Shown: in pieces, positions 11,966 through 23,630 of the stretch
Layout of the letters: each line of letters begins with the position of its first letter
How positions within the stretch are numbered: the first letter of the stretch is position 1
Source: Cladopsammia gracilis
Lineage: Eukaryota > Cnidaria > Anthozoa > Scleractinia > Dendrophylliidae
NCBI GenBank assembly: GCA_022457155.1
Contig: JAJGOT010000363.1
Location: 276,001 to 340,000, forward strand
Direction of reading: 5' to 3'
DNA length: 64,000 nt
The notes under the pieces: generated by a model
The model's input: the letters and a program-made list of their open reading frames with translations, nothing else
The model's database searches: none
What the model was told of the DNA's origin: nothing
Program-made: the position numbers and the translations under genes

Positions 11966-14900
11966 AATAGGTGACAGTGTCCCTTTAAGTGAGCGGGGTT
12001 GCGCGCTAGTCCAGTTACAGCCCATTATCACTAAGAATATCTCCAACAGTTCCGTGATTACTTTTGTTGCTTGTTTTCTTTTTGTTGTCTACTCGGATAT
12101 AAACATGTAAACCTAGCTAATAGCGATATCTCGTTTTATCTATCGTTTCTACTTTGAAAAGCCAAAAAACATATTTGTTTCAATAGAAACTTTAAAATAA
12201 CGGTCCAGTTTTGTTAACAAATGATACTCTACCAGTGCACAGAAACTAGTATTAGTTATCTTTGGTTGCAGATGGCAAGCCGATGGAAATGGAATGCAAC
12301 TTGAAAAAATTGGCCAATTTTTTCAAGTTCCTCCCAAGAGTCGTGGAAAAATCCGGCAGAAAAACTTATTATGGTTTGTTGTTCCTTGAAGAAATCACTT
12401 GATATTATATTTTCTTGGTGTTCTAAAAGCAATTTTATGTTTGAGCAAAGGTACTTTGTCATATATTTAGTGTATTTTGACCAAAACACAGCAAACTCTG
12501 CGTGACAATCACGCCCCTTTAATTTCCATATGGTGATGGTCTGTTGCTTTGTTCCTCACCTGAATACATCTCGTTCGGTGGGATGGTAATATGAATAGCA
12601 AATCAATGGAATAACAATAATAGCTTAGCGTTTGTAATGTTGTGTTCAAAGCGCTTGACGACAGCAATGTTAGAACGAAATGAATAAGAGAAATCAGGAG
12701 CAAATCAAGTTAAAACACTGTCGGCTAATCCGGCTAATCCGGCCATCCAATCACAAATAAACATCTGTTAATAACAACTGGTTAAACAATCACAAACTTT
12801 TGTAATGATCATCCTTTGTTGTTTCACTATGCAAATCTTCATTATTGTGAGTATGTCAATGATGATGCTTGCATTTTACTGTCAGCTTATAATCGTTAGA
12901 CTGCAACCTTTCAAATTTTGGTTGTTTCTATTTGAATTATTCAGAGTACACCCTTTTGCGTCAAATACCTCCAGTGTCCATTCGTACGTAAACACTTGAG
13001 TATTGCCAAGCAACAGAACTCTTGTACCGAAGTTATCAAACATTTGCATAACCGCACTTGGACAACTTGCACGAAGCCATCAATGGTCTGAAAAAGCAAC
13101 ACGCTAGAGTAGAGCGTAGTGCGCATGATAGAAATTGAAGAACAGATGAAAACCTCTATAGATTATTAAGGTAAGAGTTCACTTGTGAAAATTACATTAT
13201 TGCGGGTTCACTGCCATATCTTATTATGCACTCGGTGGCTGACGTGTATTAACAATCGATTTAGATGTTTGATAGCAATAAATTAAAACCGACCGTCGAG
13301 TTTTCCGAAATTAATGAAGTCCACGTGATCTGATTTCCTTGCACATTCGGGATTTTACGCCATTTCACAATGCAGGTCGCATCAACATAACCTTATTCTG
13401 ACATGGATTATAAATTACTTCTCTTCTCCTAGCTGTTGGGGTCCTGTCAGCTGAAATACGTACTACTGATGACCGCAGTACCAATACACAAGTTGTTCTT
13501 TCTGCAATTTTCACTATTCTCGCTTCATCTATTGCGGGCGCGGGATGCATGTGTTGTATCATTATTGAATCACGCTAGAATCACGGCAAAATAACGGAAC
13601 GGCACTGTATTTACAATTCGTGCTTGACTTTCTCAGTTTACATACATAATTTCATCGTACTTTCTGTTCTCTCTTACTGTGTATTCAAGAAGGCCAGCGT
13701 TTATCAAACTATTTTGCAGTAGCAGCCAAGATGTGTTCTTTCTTTCTGACTATCACTCTTAGAAAAAAAAAAATCACAATTGTAGTACAGAACACGAGGA
13801 AAATATAAAGTTAATAAATTCCGGTTTGTAGAATCATTAACATAAGTTATAGAACACTTTACCAATGGCCGAATTAATAATCGCAAAGTGTTCAAACATA
13901 AGCAAATGATTCAGTGGAGAATCAAACACCTACACATAGTGATATAAATGTTGGAGCACTTTTCATCCCAGTGTTCATCAGTGTGAAGACACAATGTGAA
14001 CTTAACACATAACGGTAACGGTTTTGTATAACAAACAAACGTGACTTCATGCTTCGGGATATTGGTTTGACACGCACCATTTTTCATGCGGTATGCATTT
14101 TTTTATCTGAATGCTGGCCGACTCCAGAATTCTCTGTCCGCAACTTCCTTTCAGTTTGCACCGGCACCGGACTTTACAACCACCTGCCCTGTCACACAGT
14201 GATTTACACTGCATCTGTTCACTTCAGGGCAGTGACTGGCTCGGGGGTGGGGGGGGGGGGGGGGGATGATTTTGTAATGGAGTTGATTCGAGGTCCTTGG
14301 GGGTATTGCTAACTCGGTTTGATTGGTTTGTGTCGTCACATAAAAATAAAACGACATTTGTCTTTCCTCATCAGAATTCAGAAAAAACTACAACACGGAG
14401 TAATGCTTTGTCTTCCCTTGAGTCCTGAGGATGGGTGCAGCATGTACAAAATCACTGAAACAAATTAAAGGCAGACATGGGTCTGTCATCATTACCAGGT
14501 GAGCTTAAGTTTGTGACCAAAATTATGAGCAGTTCATTCCTTTATTGTCCCACAGTATTGTCTGATTTTGTAGAAGGTACAGTAACTACGTGTTACCGTG
14601 TTGGCCTTTTATTCGCTAAAATGAGTTTTCTCTCTTTTTTGGTATCCCTTTTCTTCTTTTTATTATATTAATAGTAAAATACAACGCCAAATCATGGTCC
14701 GGGCAGTAATCAGCTAAAAATATATCACACGTATAAAATCCAGTCAAACTATATAGCCAGCGTAGCAGCATTGGGCGCGATGATACGTTTGCGTCTTGAG
14801 CCATGGACGGCGGGGGGAGGGGGTACTCATATTTTTAGCTCCAAGAGAAACACGCAAATTCCCAGTATTTGATCAATGTACTTTACCACTTTATCGACAT

Positions 14901-15090
14901 CTCTCAATCATCCAGTCACAATAAGCACTGGTTCTTGTACAAGGCATTCTGCAAGTGATATCGACAGCGCACGCGTAACGTCAACAAATCAGTGAGCTAA
15001 ACATTCGACAGACTGATTTTACTTTCTCTCTTCGTTTTAATTTTTCAAAATAAACGAGAAGTCCAAGGGCTACTGCAAAGCTGACACGAG
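11966..15090. other. Gene-free stretch
   Basis: No supported gene. Small open frames lack protein-like composition, splice context or family motifs. A long G run lies at 14247-14264. 14802-14830 has GGCGGGGGGAGGGGGTACTC, resembling the outer end of the poly-G-bounded repeat family but without the other end. Confidence 0.5.
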
Positions 15091-15094
15091 TAAA

Positions 15095-15309
15095 TATATT
15101 TGAAACAATATTTCGGCTGGCCAGACCAGCCTTCTTCAGGTTTAAGATGTTACTAAATTGCAAAATGAAACTACAACATTATTTGTAAAATTCATTAATA
15201 AATAGGTAGTATTTGAGTCACATGTATACCTTTGTAAACCCCAATACAAATCAACTGAGTTGATGAATTATTAAACAGTAGAATCAACTTTTCATGCAGA
15301 TCTATACTC

Positions 15310-15340
<31 letters not shown>

Positions 15341-15394
15341 GAGCGTGAGATCTGTATAGGCGTTTAGAATGGCTAGTCTTCGGCTCGCCATTGT

Positions 15395-15434
<40 letters not shown>

Positions 15435-15555
15435 TATAAAGGAGAATGTCGCAATACATATTTAAAAAACAGGAGGGGCAGAAATGACCTACATGAAAGA
15501 TAATCAAAATTAAAGATAAGGCTAGGGATAGGTAAACTACAATTCATCATGTCTG
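15095..15555 (-). repeat. PLE-associated repeat, inverted copy with internal insertion
   Basis: On the minus strand this contains CTGAAGAAGGCTGGTCTGG...CCAGCCGAAA and upstream blocks (TATCCCTAGCCTTATCTTTA) that recur in the same order at 20310-20480 on the plus strand. Relative to that copy, about 250 bp is inserted (about 15185-15440), including a large hairpin. The hairpin motif next to a TTGTTTCAAATATATTTA block resembles repeat segments found beside Penelope-like elements. Confidence 0.6.
15331..15429. repeat. Large imperfect palindrome (~44-bp arms)
   Basis: GATAAAATATGAGCGTGAGA at 15331 is mirrored by its near-complement ending at 15429, with a 9-nt loop (TAGTCTTCG). Mismatches are few. 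It looks like a foldback MITE inserted in the surrounding repeat. Confidence 0.85.
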
Positions 15556-15990
15556 TTCAACCTACGTGGTTCTAGTGTTTTTGCTCTATCTATTTAAAAA
15601 TACGACTCTCTGGCTTTTCGAATGGACCGAATCACGTGAATTGTAAATTATTGCTAATGGAATAAGTTGCATGTCAGTGTTAGAACGGTTAAGATGAGAA
15701 AAAAATTGTTCAGGGACAGTAGTAGGTTTGGATTGTCAACTGAACGTCGATGTTCATTAAATCTGTCTTTTTTTTTAGACGTCACTTAGTTTCACGAATG
15801 TATTGTAAATGGCAGCGGTTATTACTCGTGCCGGTACGGCAACGAGTCAAGGATTGGCCTGCGTTTTTTTTCTTTTCCGTGTTTTCGTAGCTACTTTTGT
15901 GCATCGCGTTAGATCTGGGTACAAGAATACGTACGCATGCACTGCGAGAAAATTTTGAGCCTGCGATAGTTGGCATTCGGTGGCGTCGTT

Positions 15991-16110
15991 TAGCCTGTGA
16001 ACAGGCTCTCTGGTGGGATATAGGGCGAAAAAAAAAACAGCGCACGGAGTTTTCTTTTCGCCGCTATCTACTTTCGTCATACCCCCACAAGGAGGCCTGT
16101 TCACAGGCTA
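15991..16110. mobile_element. 120-bp MITE with 9-bp target duplication
   Basis: Ends are TAGCCTGTGAACAGGCT and, on the other strand, TAGCCTGTGAACAGGCC. The flanks carry a perfect 9-bp direct repeat GGCGTCGTT (15982-15990 and 16111-16119). A 9-bp duplication is typical of Mutator-like elements. Open frames crossing it on both strands are incidental. Confidence 0.85.
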
Positions 16111-16383
16111 GGCGTCGTTTTGCAAGCAAAAGGCAAAAGCGAAGCAAGTTTGTTGCAGTTTTACTTAAGTGTTTGCCCGCAAGTAACGTACACCACACAT
16201 ACAGATTATACAGATTGTTGCTGTCAAGGCAACTTTATCGATAAACAGGGTCCACACTAAAATTGTCACCAAAATACAGAGGGCATATTTCTGAACGGAC
16301 CTTGTTTGCTTACAGTTAGCGCGTGAACTGATCCAACTGAGATCTTAAAAGCTTCATGTTATTGAACTTAAAAGCAGCATACA

Positions 16384-16586
16384 GTTCAGAATTGAATCGA
16401 GTGAAAGTTGGACACTATTAAAGTAGCTGATACCTCAGGATTGAAACGAGAAAAAGTTGAGAAGAACGCAGTTGATACTTCAGGATTAAATCGAGCGAAA
16501 GTTGGGCACACTTCAGGATTGAATCGAGAAAAAGTTGAGGAGAACGGAGTTAATACTTCAGGAGTGAATCGATCGAAAGTTAGCAG
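16384..16586. repeat. Minisatellite of TTCAGGATTGAATCGAG units
   Basis: Five imperfect units each begin TTCAG(G)ATTGAATCGAG-GAAAGTTG and alternate between short (about 33 bp) and long (about 45 bp) spacing. The units stay in one frame, giving a repeated TSGLNREKV motif, but the frame lacks an ATG. Nothing else suggests a gene. Confidence 0.75.
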
Positions 16587-17085
16587 CTGATGGATGCGAA
16601 AAGACGCGAACCTAAATTGATATTAGCAGAGTTTTGAGGTAAGCACTTGGTGACATTATATTTATAAAAGATAGTGGTGTGATTCTAATCTTACAACTGT
16701 TCCTGTTTTGTACAACTGACCCTTCTGTCTGATTGCAAAATATTGTAGTGACGACAAATATTCTAAAACACCATGTAATTACATTTACTGCCTTATAAAC
16801 ATTAAAAAGTATACATATCAGTAATAGGTCGTAATACATTGTACATGTATCATAAAAATATATGTAATTATGTCAACACAACCTCTTGAATAGCATTTGG
16901 TCTGACATGTCAGATGTTGTCCACTGACATTAGTGTATAACTCTCCAAATAAGGGCTCTCTTTCTTGAGCCCTAGTGGCCGCTTGGGCCACAAAGATTTC
17001 ATGCTGGATATTACAGCTGTAGGTAAGTATTGTCTGCTCCATTATAGCATAAACAATGGAAAGGGAAACTACTTATAATGTAGCT

Positions 17086-17244
17086 GTTGTAGGTTGAAAT
17101 GAAACTCAGGTTAAAATGATTTCAACCTAGTTTGATTTTAAATTCTTTTTGTTTTGATTTATTATCATAAATCAGAAACAAAGGTAATTCAAAATCAAAC
17201 TAGGTTGAAATCATTTTAACCTGAGTTTCATTTCAACCTACAAC
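17086..17244. mobile_element. Foldback MITE with ~58-bp near-perfect arms
   Basis: GTTGTAGGTTGAAATGAAAC... at 17086 is mirrored to the end at 17244 over about 58 bp, with a loop of about 43 bp. It is non-coding. Arm identity is close to perfect, so the element is young or maintained. Confidence 0.85.
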
Positions 17245-17479
17245 ATAGCCTTCAAGCAAGCTCTTGTTAACATTGTAATCTAGGTCTTTATAGTATTGTT
17301 TGATTTATTTGTATACTAATTGCTAATTTCTAGTCTCTTATCTTGTTGCAGAACTGACTGACAAAGATTCAAAACAACAAGAAAATATACAAGGCAAAAG
17401 GCTTGACAACTACATTATGTATTCACTGCCACATGATGTTCTACTTCAATTGGTTTAATGGATGTAGACTACATTTTTG

Positions 17480-18237
17480 TATAGTTTAAAAAACGAGCAG
17501 TAGTGTATTATCAGGTTTAAAAACTCGAGGCGAAGCCAAGAGTTTTTATACCTGATAATACACGTGCTGCGAGTTTTTTTGAACGGCTTCAAAAACATTC
17601 TTTCAAAAGCGTGTCCCTTCGGAATTAAAACAATTGCGCTTTTGTGCAAAGAGGAAATTAGCATACGAGAAAAACAAGTAGACTAGACTGATTAGCATAC
17701 AACACATGTGCCACGTCTTCGACGAAGTGACCATTGCTTCCCGGCTCCTGTCGGAAGTTTTGGGATTTTATAGTTCTGAGGGAAAACATCTACTAAAAAA
17801 TGCTATACTAAAGTTGTCAGGTACGGTAGATAAAACGGCTGACAATTTTTTTTTCAGAGGTAGAGAACGAGTAGAAATAAGCAGCTTGCATCTGCAAACC
17901 AGTCGCTTACCTGGCAATTTACACGAGGGCGCTGGTGTCATTCAAATAACGGCTCACTTGTTAAACTGTTGGTTGTTTATTTTGTTTAGAAGATTCCAAA
18001 TAGAATGGCGCAAGACCAGATTTCGTAAAACAGTACTGCCCAAAAATATTAAAGTCACCATTTTTTGTGTCAGTTTCTGTGTTGATAATTAATTAATATT
18101 CATAAGTCACGTGCAGTGTCTTTATATCTGATAAAACACCGCATACTAATAAGGATGAGGTTTATCGATATAAAGTCACTGCACGTGATGTATTATCTAC
18201 CATTTGATTGGGTAATGGGCTTATGAATTATTAATGA
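17480..18237. repeat. Region bounded by two inverted-repeat hairpins
   Basis: Hairpin 1 is 17503-17563 (GTGTATTATCAGGT ... ACCTGATAATACAC), with weaker pairing out to about 17480-17584. Hairpin 2 is 18106-18188 (TCACGTGCAGTG-CTTTATATC and complement), with further weak pairing CATAAG/CTTATG out to 18237. A 128-codon open frame lies between (17706-18092) but matches nothing I recognise. The whole may be one foldback-type element. Confidence 0.55.
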
Positions 18238-18240
18238 GTT

Positions 18241-18980
18241 TTTGAAGCAAAGTACAATATACTATGTGCATTTTGTGAAAATGGTTCTTCCTCTTACTAG
18301 AAATATCCTGAATCAAAAAAAGTAACTGCAAACAAGTATTGGCTCAAGATATGTACTGTCAACGTGCAAAAGCTTATGTAAACAAGTACTGAACACTATT
18401 CTATGCATAATCATCACCGGCTTTCAACTTTAGAACCTGCACTACATTTATTATGTCAAGGTACTATTTACCATGTGCACAACATGAAAAGGATAACTGT
18501 CTTGCAGTTATTGAACATATTCTACACCACAAAGCTTTGTAACCAAGCAAGTATCAGCTACATTCAAACAAGAGGCGATCAAGAAATGGTATCATAAGAC
18601 AGTCCATAGACAACACAGTTATGACAGCCATTGCTAGCTGTCTGGTGTATGACAACAATAATTATTATAACATTTACACCAACTACTGTATAAGCTGTAT
18701 AAACATATCATAAAATACATCCAATTAATAGCCTTCAACAGCACAATGTTTAGAAGATTGTTTATATAAGATACTGTTCTCAATTGTCACAATAACTTAA
18801 TTAATAAACATGATCAACAGCAAAAACTATTGTCAATCTCAAGCCAAATACAAAATTTAATTGATCACATTGGGGAAAATAATATTCTCTGTTCTGACCT
18901 CCTTCACTTTATTACTCCATTGAGTCCACTCAGCATGTGCCATGCAGTATTAACATTTACTTTATAAAATCATTCACTTC
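18241..18980. other. Non-coding stretch
   Basis: AT-rich sequence with no gene, RNA or repeat structure that I could identify. Confidence 0.5.
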
Positions 18981-18981
18981 T

Positions 18982-19270
18982 TAGAGCAGTTTTCAATTGA
19001 GTGTGAAAAGTAATTACACAATTGCTTTGGATTTTCATTGCTACATTTTGTGATTAGCTAAAAAAAAATTGCGCCCTTTTCTCAGCCAATCTAAAGTAAA
19101 ACCAAAACCAATCGCGACTTGCTCACATGCGTTTTCCTGTGCTTGGCGCCGCGACATGTAATTGCTTCAAGCTCTGATTGGTTCATTAGATTGTTTACGA
19201 CTGCTGTGATTGGTCAGAGCAATTACTTTGGTTTTGCTTTTACCACACTCAATTGAAAACTGCTCTATTA
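18982..19270. mobile_element. MITE with AGAGCAGTTTTCAATTGAG ends
   Basis: The left end TAGAGCAGTTTTCAATTGAG and the right end, complementary over about 24 bp, enclose about 290 bp with no ORF. Subterminal CCAATC/GATTGG boxes occur on both sides. The TAGAGCAG end is hAT-like, but no clear 8-bp target duplication was found. Confidence 0.7.
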
Positions 19271-19389
19271 TGTTATTCTAATTGTATGACTGAATTGCAC
19301 ATTTGATCACAAAACCGAATTCACACGAATTGATCAGTATATAGTATTTACTCAAAAAGGCATCATAGCCCGAATTTATACTGTTGTAA

Positions 19390-19455
19390 GTCAGTGGTCA
19401 CCATAGCCAAGTGCTGACAGCCGGAAGGTCGGAGGTTCAAGTCGCGCTTGGGAAC
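19390..19455 (+). repeat. tRNA-like (SINE-type) segment
   Basis: TAGCCAAGTGCTGACAGCC resembles an A box and GGAGGTTCAAGTCGCGC a B box, spaced as in tRNA-derived SINEs. It does not fold into a proper acceptor stem. T-rich sequence follows. Confidence 0.45.
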
Positions 19456-20309
19456 TCCTTTTCTTCCTTTTATTTTTCTTTCTTCTTCGGACTCAACATT
19501 ATGAAAGTGATGTACTGTATTTTTCTTTTTGCGTTTCTCAAAAATCCTTACGTTCGAAAAAATGTGAGGAACTACCTGTTAGGAATCACCTGTATTTTGA
19601 CCGGCACGAGTATAGGCTACGCGTAGCCTCTTGTTGTATCATGTAGTGTTACACGTTATATGTGAAGTGATAGAACGGGTTTCGCCTGTGGAATAAAAAG
19701 TATAATCTTTAAGACCGTTGGTTATGTACGGACAAGTGCATGGCACAATCTTGTCCACAACGGAAAGAGCCCGGTGGTAAATTAGTATTGTTAGATGTTA
19801 GAAGAGGTGTGTGGTAATCGTGCTCTAAGTAAGGTCATGGAGGTTAGCACAAAGTCTGTGAGCAACGAAAGGTGGGTGTTTAAAGACGTCCCGGCAGCGT
19901 TTTTGGAGAGTAATATGTTGAAATGTTTGCGTTATTCAGTGCTGGGTTATATGTAACAACGAAGGGTAAATGGTCAGTGGAATCGTCACGTTTAGTTAAA
20001 TTAAGGAAAGTTTTATGATAACCTCGTGCGAGGAGATATGATTTTAATTGATTAGTGCGAAGTTTAAACTGGGAGTTTAGCGTCAGTGGAATTTCGAACA
20101 AATGTGGCGGAGGCGAAGAGCTAAACTGAATGGAATAAGGCTTTTTTAGTGCATGTGTTGAGGATGGCATGATGAACTGAGGTGTTGGTTTATCTGTAGG
20201 TTTAGTATATAAATCAGTTTAGAGATACCATAACATCGAGAAATGGAACGTTAGTTAATAAGTGACAGCTAGTGAACTTAATAGTGGGATGAATATTAAC
20301 TGATGTGAA
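19456..20309. other. Non-coding stretch
   Basis: No supported gene. A minus-strand 96-codon frame at 19880-20170 has no recognisable family features. Confidence 0.45.
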
Positions 20310-20480
20310 TTGTAGTTTACGTATCCCTAGCCTTATCTTTAGTTTTGATTATCGTGTAATGTCTTGTGACATTCTCCTTAATATAATGTTGTAGTTTCAT
20401 TTTGTAACATAGTAACATCTTAAACCTGAAGAAGGCTGGTCTGGCCAGCCGAAACTGATATTGTTTCAAATATATTTATT
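20310..20480 (+). repeat. PLE-associated repeat, plus copy
   Basis: Same blocks as 15095-15555 in opposite orientation: TATCCCTAGCCTTATCTTTA, then CATTCTCCTTAATATA, then CTGAAGAAGGCTGGTCTGG...CCAGCCGAAA. It lies about 35 bp upstream of the PLE endonuclease remnant at 20514. Confidence 0.6.
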
Positions 20481-20513
20481 CGTTGTATCAGCTGGATATT
20501 GTTTATATTGATT

Positions 20514-20968
20514 GCTATTTAGGTTTACATAGCAACCAAATTTCTAAACGTCTTAAATCTTGTGTATAGAATTTTTACTCTTGCGTCAACCTTAAAATTA
20601 TTTTTCAAAACACTCGCCGCATCAAATCTTTCTTCCCGTACAAGGACCGCTTAAATCGTTCTCAACAGTCTAAAGTTATTTACAAAGCCAGTTGTTGGGA
20701 TTGTGAAGAATTTTACATTGGTGAAACTAAACGACGGCTTCATGATAGAAAAACTGAGCATTTTTAGGCCCTCGCTAAGGATGACCGCACATCAGCCATT
20801 GCTGACCATATCAACACCATTGGACACCACATCAAGTGGGATTATTTTGACATCTTAGCGTCGGGCAAAACTGATTTCCACTGTAAAATCAAAGACACAT
20901 TGTTTATACAAGAACTGAAGCCAGCTTTTAATGCAAACGTCAGTAGCGAGAAGCTGATGCTTTATTAA
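20514..20968 (+). pseudogene. Penelope-like element, GIY-YIG endonuclease end (copy 1)
   Basis: The reading frame encodes the C-terminal part of a PLE polyprotein: YLGLHSNQISKRLKSC, then FFPYKDRLNRSQQSKVIYKA, SCWDCEEFYIGETKRRLHD and SAIADHINTIGHHIKWDYF, ending shortly after EKLMLY. FYIG and the R-x-H spacing fit the GIY-YIG nuclease that cuts target DNA in Penelope-like retroelements. The frame is broken by TAG codons (in TCTTGTGTATAG and CATTTTTAG) where the second copy at 45.6 kb has sense codons. The element is 5'-truncated and dead. Confidence 0.8.
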
Positions 20969-21211
20969 TTAGCTGTTTTTTTATAGATCAACTGTTACGT
21001 TTTGTACTTAATCTCGGTCCCAGTCCCTTTTCACTACTATATATTAAAGTACAGTTTTTAACACTGTAAAGGTCACTTTTGAAAATGTATGTAGTAGCAT
21101 ACGAAACGTCAAGTTTTATCAAAAATGAGCAAGTTCAATATGTTTATCACCGCGGTTTGTGTTCTATTTCTCATCAAGCTACGTTGGCCCAAGAACAAAA
21201 GTCTTTACTGA
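20969..21211 (+). repeat. PLE 3' segment shared with the 46.5-kb copy
   Basis: After the PLE stop, about 240 bp is nearly identical to 46480-46722. It includes GTATGTAGTAGCATACGAAA and then an ATG-led frame (MSKFNMFIT...) that hits a stop after LRWPKNKSLY. Homology between the copies ends here, marking the element's boundary. Confidence 0.7.
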
Positions 21212-22617
21212 TTGATTCATTTTAGCTGATTAGCTCTCCTCCTGTGAGATCCAACGAAAAACCAACAGGATCTTCGTCCACGGTTTTTGCAGTTCAGAAA
21301 GTTAAATTTTGTTGTTATGCGAGATTCTAGAATGTGTAACACCCCAGATAGGATTGGCACATTCTCGTCCCCAGAGCCTTCGTTTCGTTTGGTCAGCGGT
21401 AAAAACGAAGGGCTCTGGTAACAGTGCCTTCCTGATGTCGTAAAATCCACGACATCCGTTAGCGCATGCCTAATGCATTAATGTACTATTGCGCTTGCTG
21501 AATGCCAGAAACCGGAAATAAAAACACCTTTCGTGTGTGCATTCTCGTCCCCAGAGCCCTTCGTCTCGTTTGGTTGAGCTCTGGAGACGAGACTGTTGTG
21601 TGTGTGGAATGGCGTTCGAAAGGACTGTACAAGACCAGAGGAGGTTGGACACGGGCCGAAAGGTATCCTGGTAGGAGTTGTCGACCAATCAGATCATCGT
21701 ATTCATTCACAGTCTTTTCTGCGAGAATTTCCCCACGAAACATTCCATGGTTTTTAATTGTGTTTTTCTTCGAAAATGTAGTCCGTTTTTACCAGTAAAG
21801 GAGTTTTCATGAAAGGTATGTTGCTACTTTTTCTATTTACTTGTTTATATCGCAACTTTTTCAGTAGAATTCGTTATCATTAGGCTTCCTCGCAAGCCGG
21901 TCCAATATGGCGGCTTTCGTCCACGTTGTGTAGTCAACCAACGCGTTCGTTTCTTGACGCTTTATCGCGTGGGTTCTAGCCATGAAAATCGCACCATCTT
22001 TTGTAGAAATAGTTATTCTTTTAATTTAGGACGTCGAACCCCATCGAACCTCTCACCGATTTCTGTTATTTGCGATTAAAGTTCAGTCATTTTCGCAGGT
22101 TATCACAAGTGTGCGTACTGTAATTTCTAAGGTTGCTTCGACCTTTTGAGATCAAAGTTTCTGTCTTCTGAGGAAAAACATGATATTTGATTCATATCTA
22201 CACTCTAATCATGAGAGTTGAACATTGCAATTTATATATGAGCTTTTATAACCTTAATAACTTAAGGCTTATATGTTTGTTATTGTTTTCTTTTCATATT
22301 ATAATTATTGGAGTGACTTCCTAATGAAGTCTATTCTTTTTCTAGGTTCAACAGCAAAATGTGGAGCCATTCAGTCTGCTCTTTTTCCTGAAAATAGCAG
22401 CCAAACAAGAATTACATTTTTATTGCTTGGCCCAAAATATTGGGGCTTGAGGCATGGCAGTGAGGGTTTTGGTCTGTCATTATCATGTCTTGTAATAAGC
22501 CCTGCTCTTAGCAAAAATCCAAAGCTCTTGAGGTCCACAATTGGGTTGACAACTGTGAATTATTGTCATTGAGTAAGCCCCCATATTGTCAGTTGTTTCA
22601 TATTTTAGCAGATAATT

Positions 22618-22672
22618 ATATATAATAAGGTGTTATTATATATTATATAATAAGGTGTTATTATATAAATAA
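22618..22672. repeat. Short AT-rich tandem duplication
   Basis: TATAATAAGGTGTTATTATAT occurs twice in a row with a period of about 29 bp. Confidence 0.6.
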
Positions 22673-23413
22673 AATTTTAAACTTGTATAGACAAAATGTA
22701 TCAATGATTTAATCAGTCTGTTAAATATATTTCTTTGTTGATTCCTAAGATAAATATTAATAATTTTCTATACCAATATTTGATGGATTGTGCTCTAACA
22801 GTAGCCTGCTAGAAATGCACAGCAGCCTCGGGTTGCTTACTTTTGTCTTCAGTTGACAATGAAAACTTATTATACTTAAGTTCTGCATGGTGGCATAGAA
22901 CATACCTGCCAAGTCTCATGCCTGTGAGTCCAAAACTCCAATCTCATACCAACTCACGCCTATGGAGCAATTTCTCACTCCTGACTTACAGATTTGAGCT
23001 ATCAGCCTTAACTGATCACATGATCCAATTAAAAATATAGTTATGTTAATGAAAATTTAGCACTTTTTGTAGGTTTTTATCATTCTGAACATTACAATAA
23101 TACATGTAATATTATTACAGCTGGATATTATAAAGCTCAGGACTGAGGTCCATGGAAACTTCTGAATTCTTCTGAACATCTTCGGAATAGATCGGGTTGT
23201 CTTCGAATTTGGTCTGACCGCCTTCAGAAATCCTGGCACACCCACAAAGAAAATCTCAAATAACCTTCATAGTTGGGGGCAATTTTGGCACACTGGATAT
23301 TTGTTGGAGCTTTTGTATCAGTTATGAATTGCTATAATTATTTTGATTACTATTAATTGTTTTCTATTATAATATCAATAGGCTCCTGATCAACTCCATT
23401 TAACTATGGTGTG

Positions 23414-23572
23414 CAGGGGTGTAGCTAGGATTTTTCAAAGGGGGTGTCACACTGTGTCACACCCAGGGTACTTACCAGATTGTCATGTCGACATCCACGC
23501 TGTGTTTTACTAAAATTATCTCACAAAGGGGGGGGGGGGGGTTACCCCAGGACCCCCCTAGCTATGCCCCTG
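23414..23572. mobile_element. hAT-like MITE
   Basis: Ends CAGGGGTGTAGCTAGG and, on the other strand, CAGGGGCATAGCTAGG bound 159 bp containing a poly-G run. CAGGGG-TAGCTAGG ends are common among short hAT derivatives. The expected 8-bp target duplication is not clear. Confidence 0.65.
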
Positions 23573-23610
23573 GGTATTCTTTGAATGATTATCAAGGATG
23601 GCAAGGTTGA

Positions 23611-23630
23611 AGGGGGGGGGGGGGGGGGGG
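23611..23630. repeat. Poly-G run
   Basis: About 20 consecutive G residues, one of several long G/C homopolymers in the window. Confidence 0.9.

Noticed and set aside
15897..16244. Overlapping open frames on both strands (60-115 codons)
   Set aside because: They cross the 120-bp MITE and its duplicated flanks, so they are not a gene.
17706..18092. 128-codon plus-strand frame with ATG
   Set aside because: Lies between two inverted-repeat hairpins, has no recognisable family motif and uses AT-driven, non-periodic composition. Probably transposon interior.
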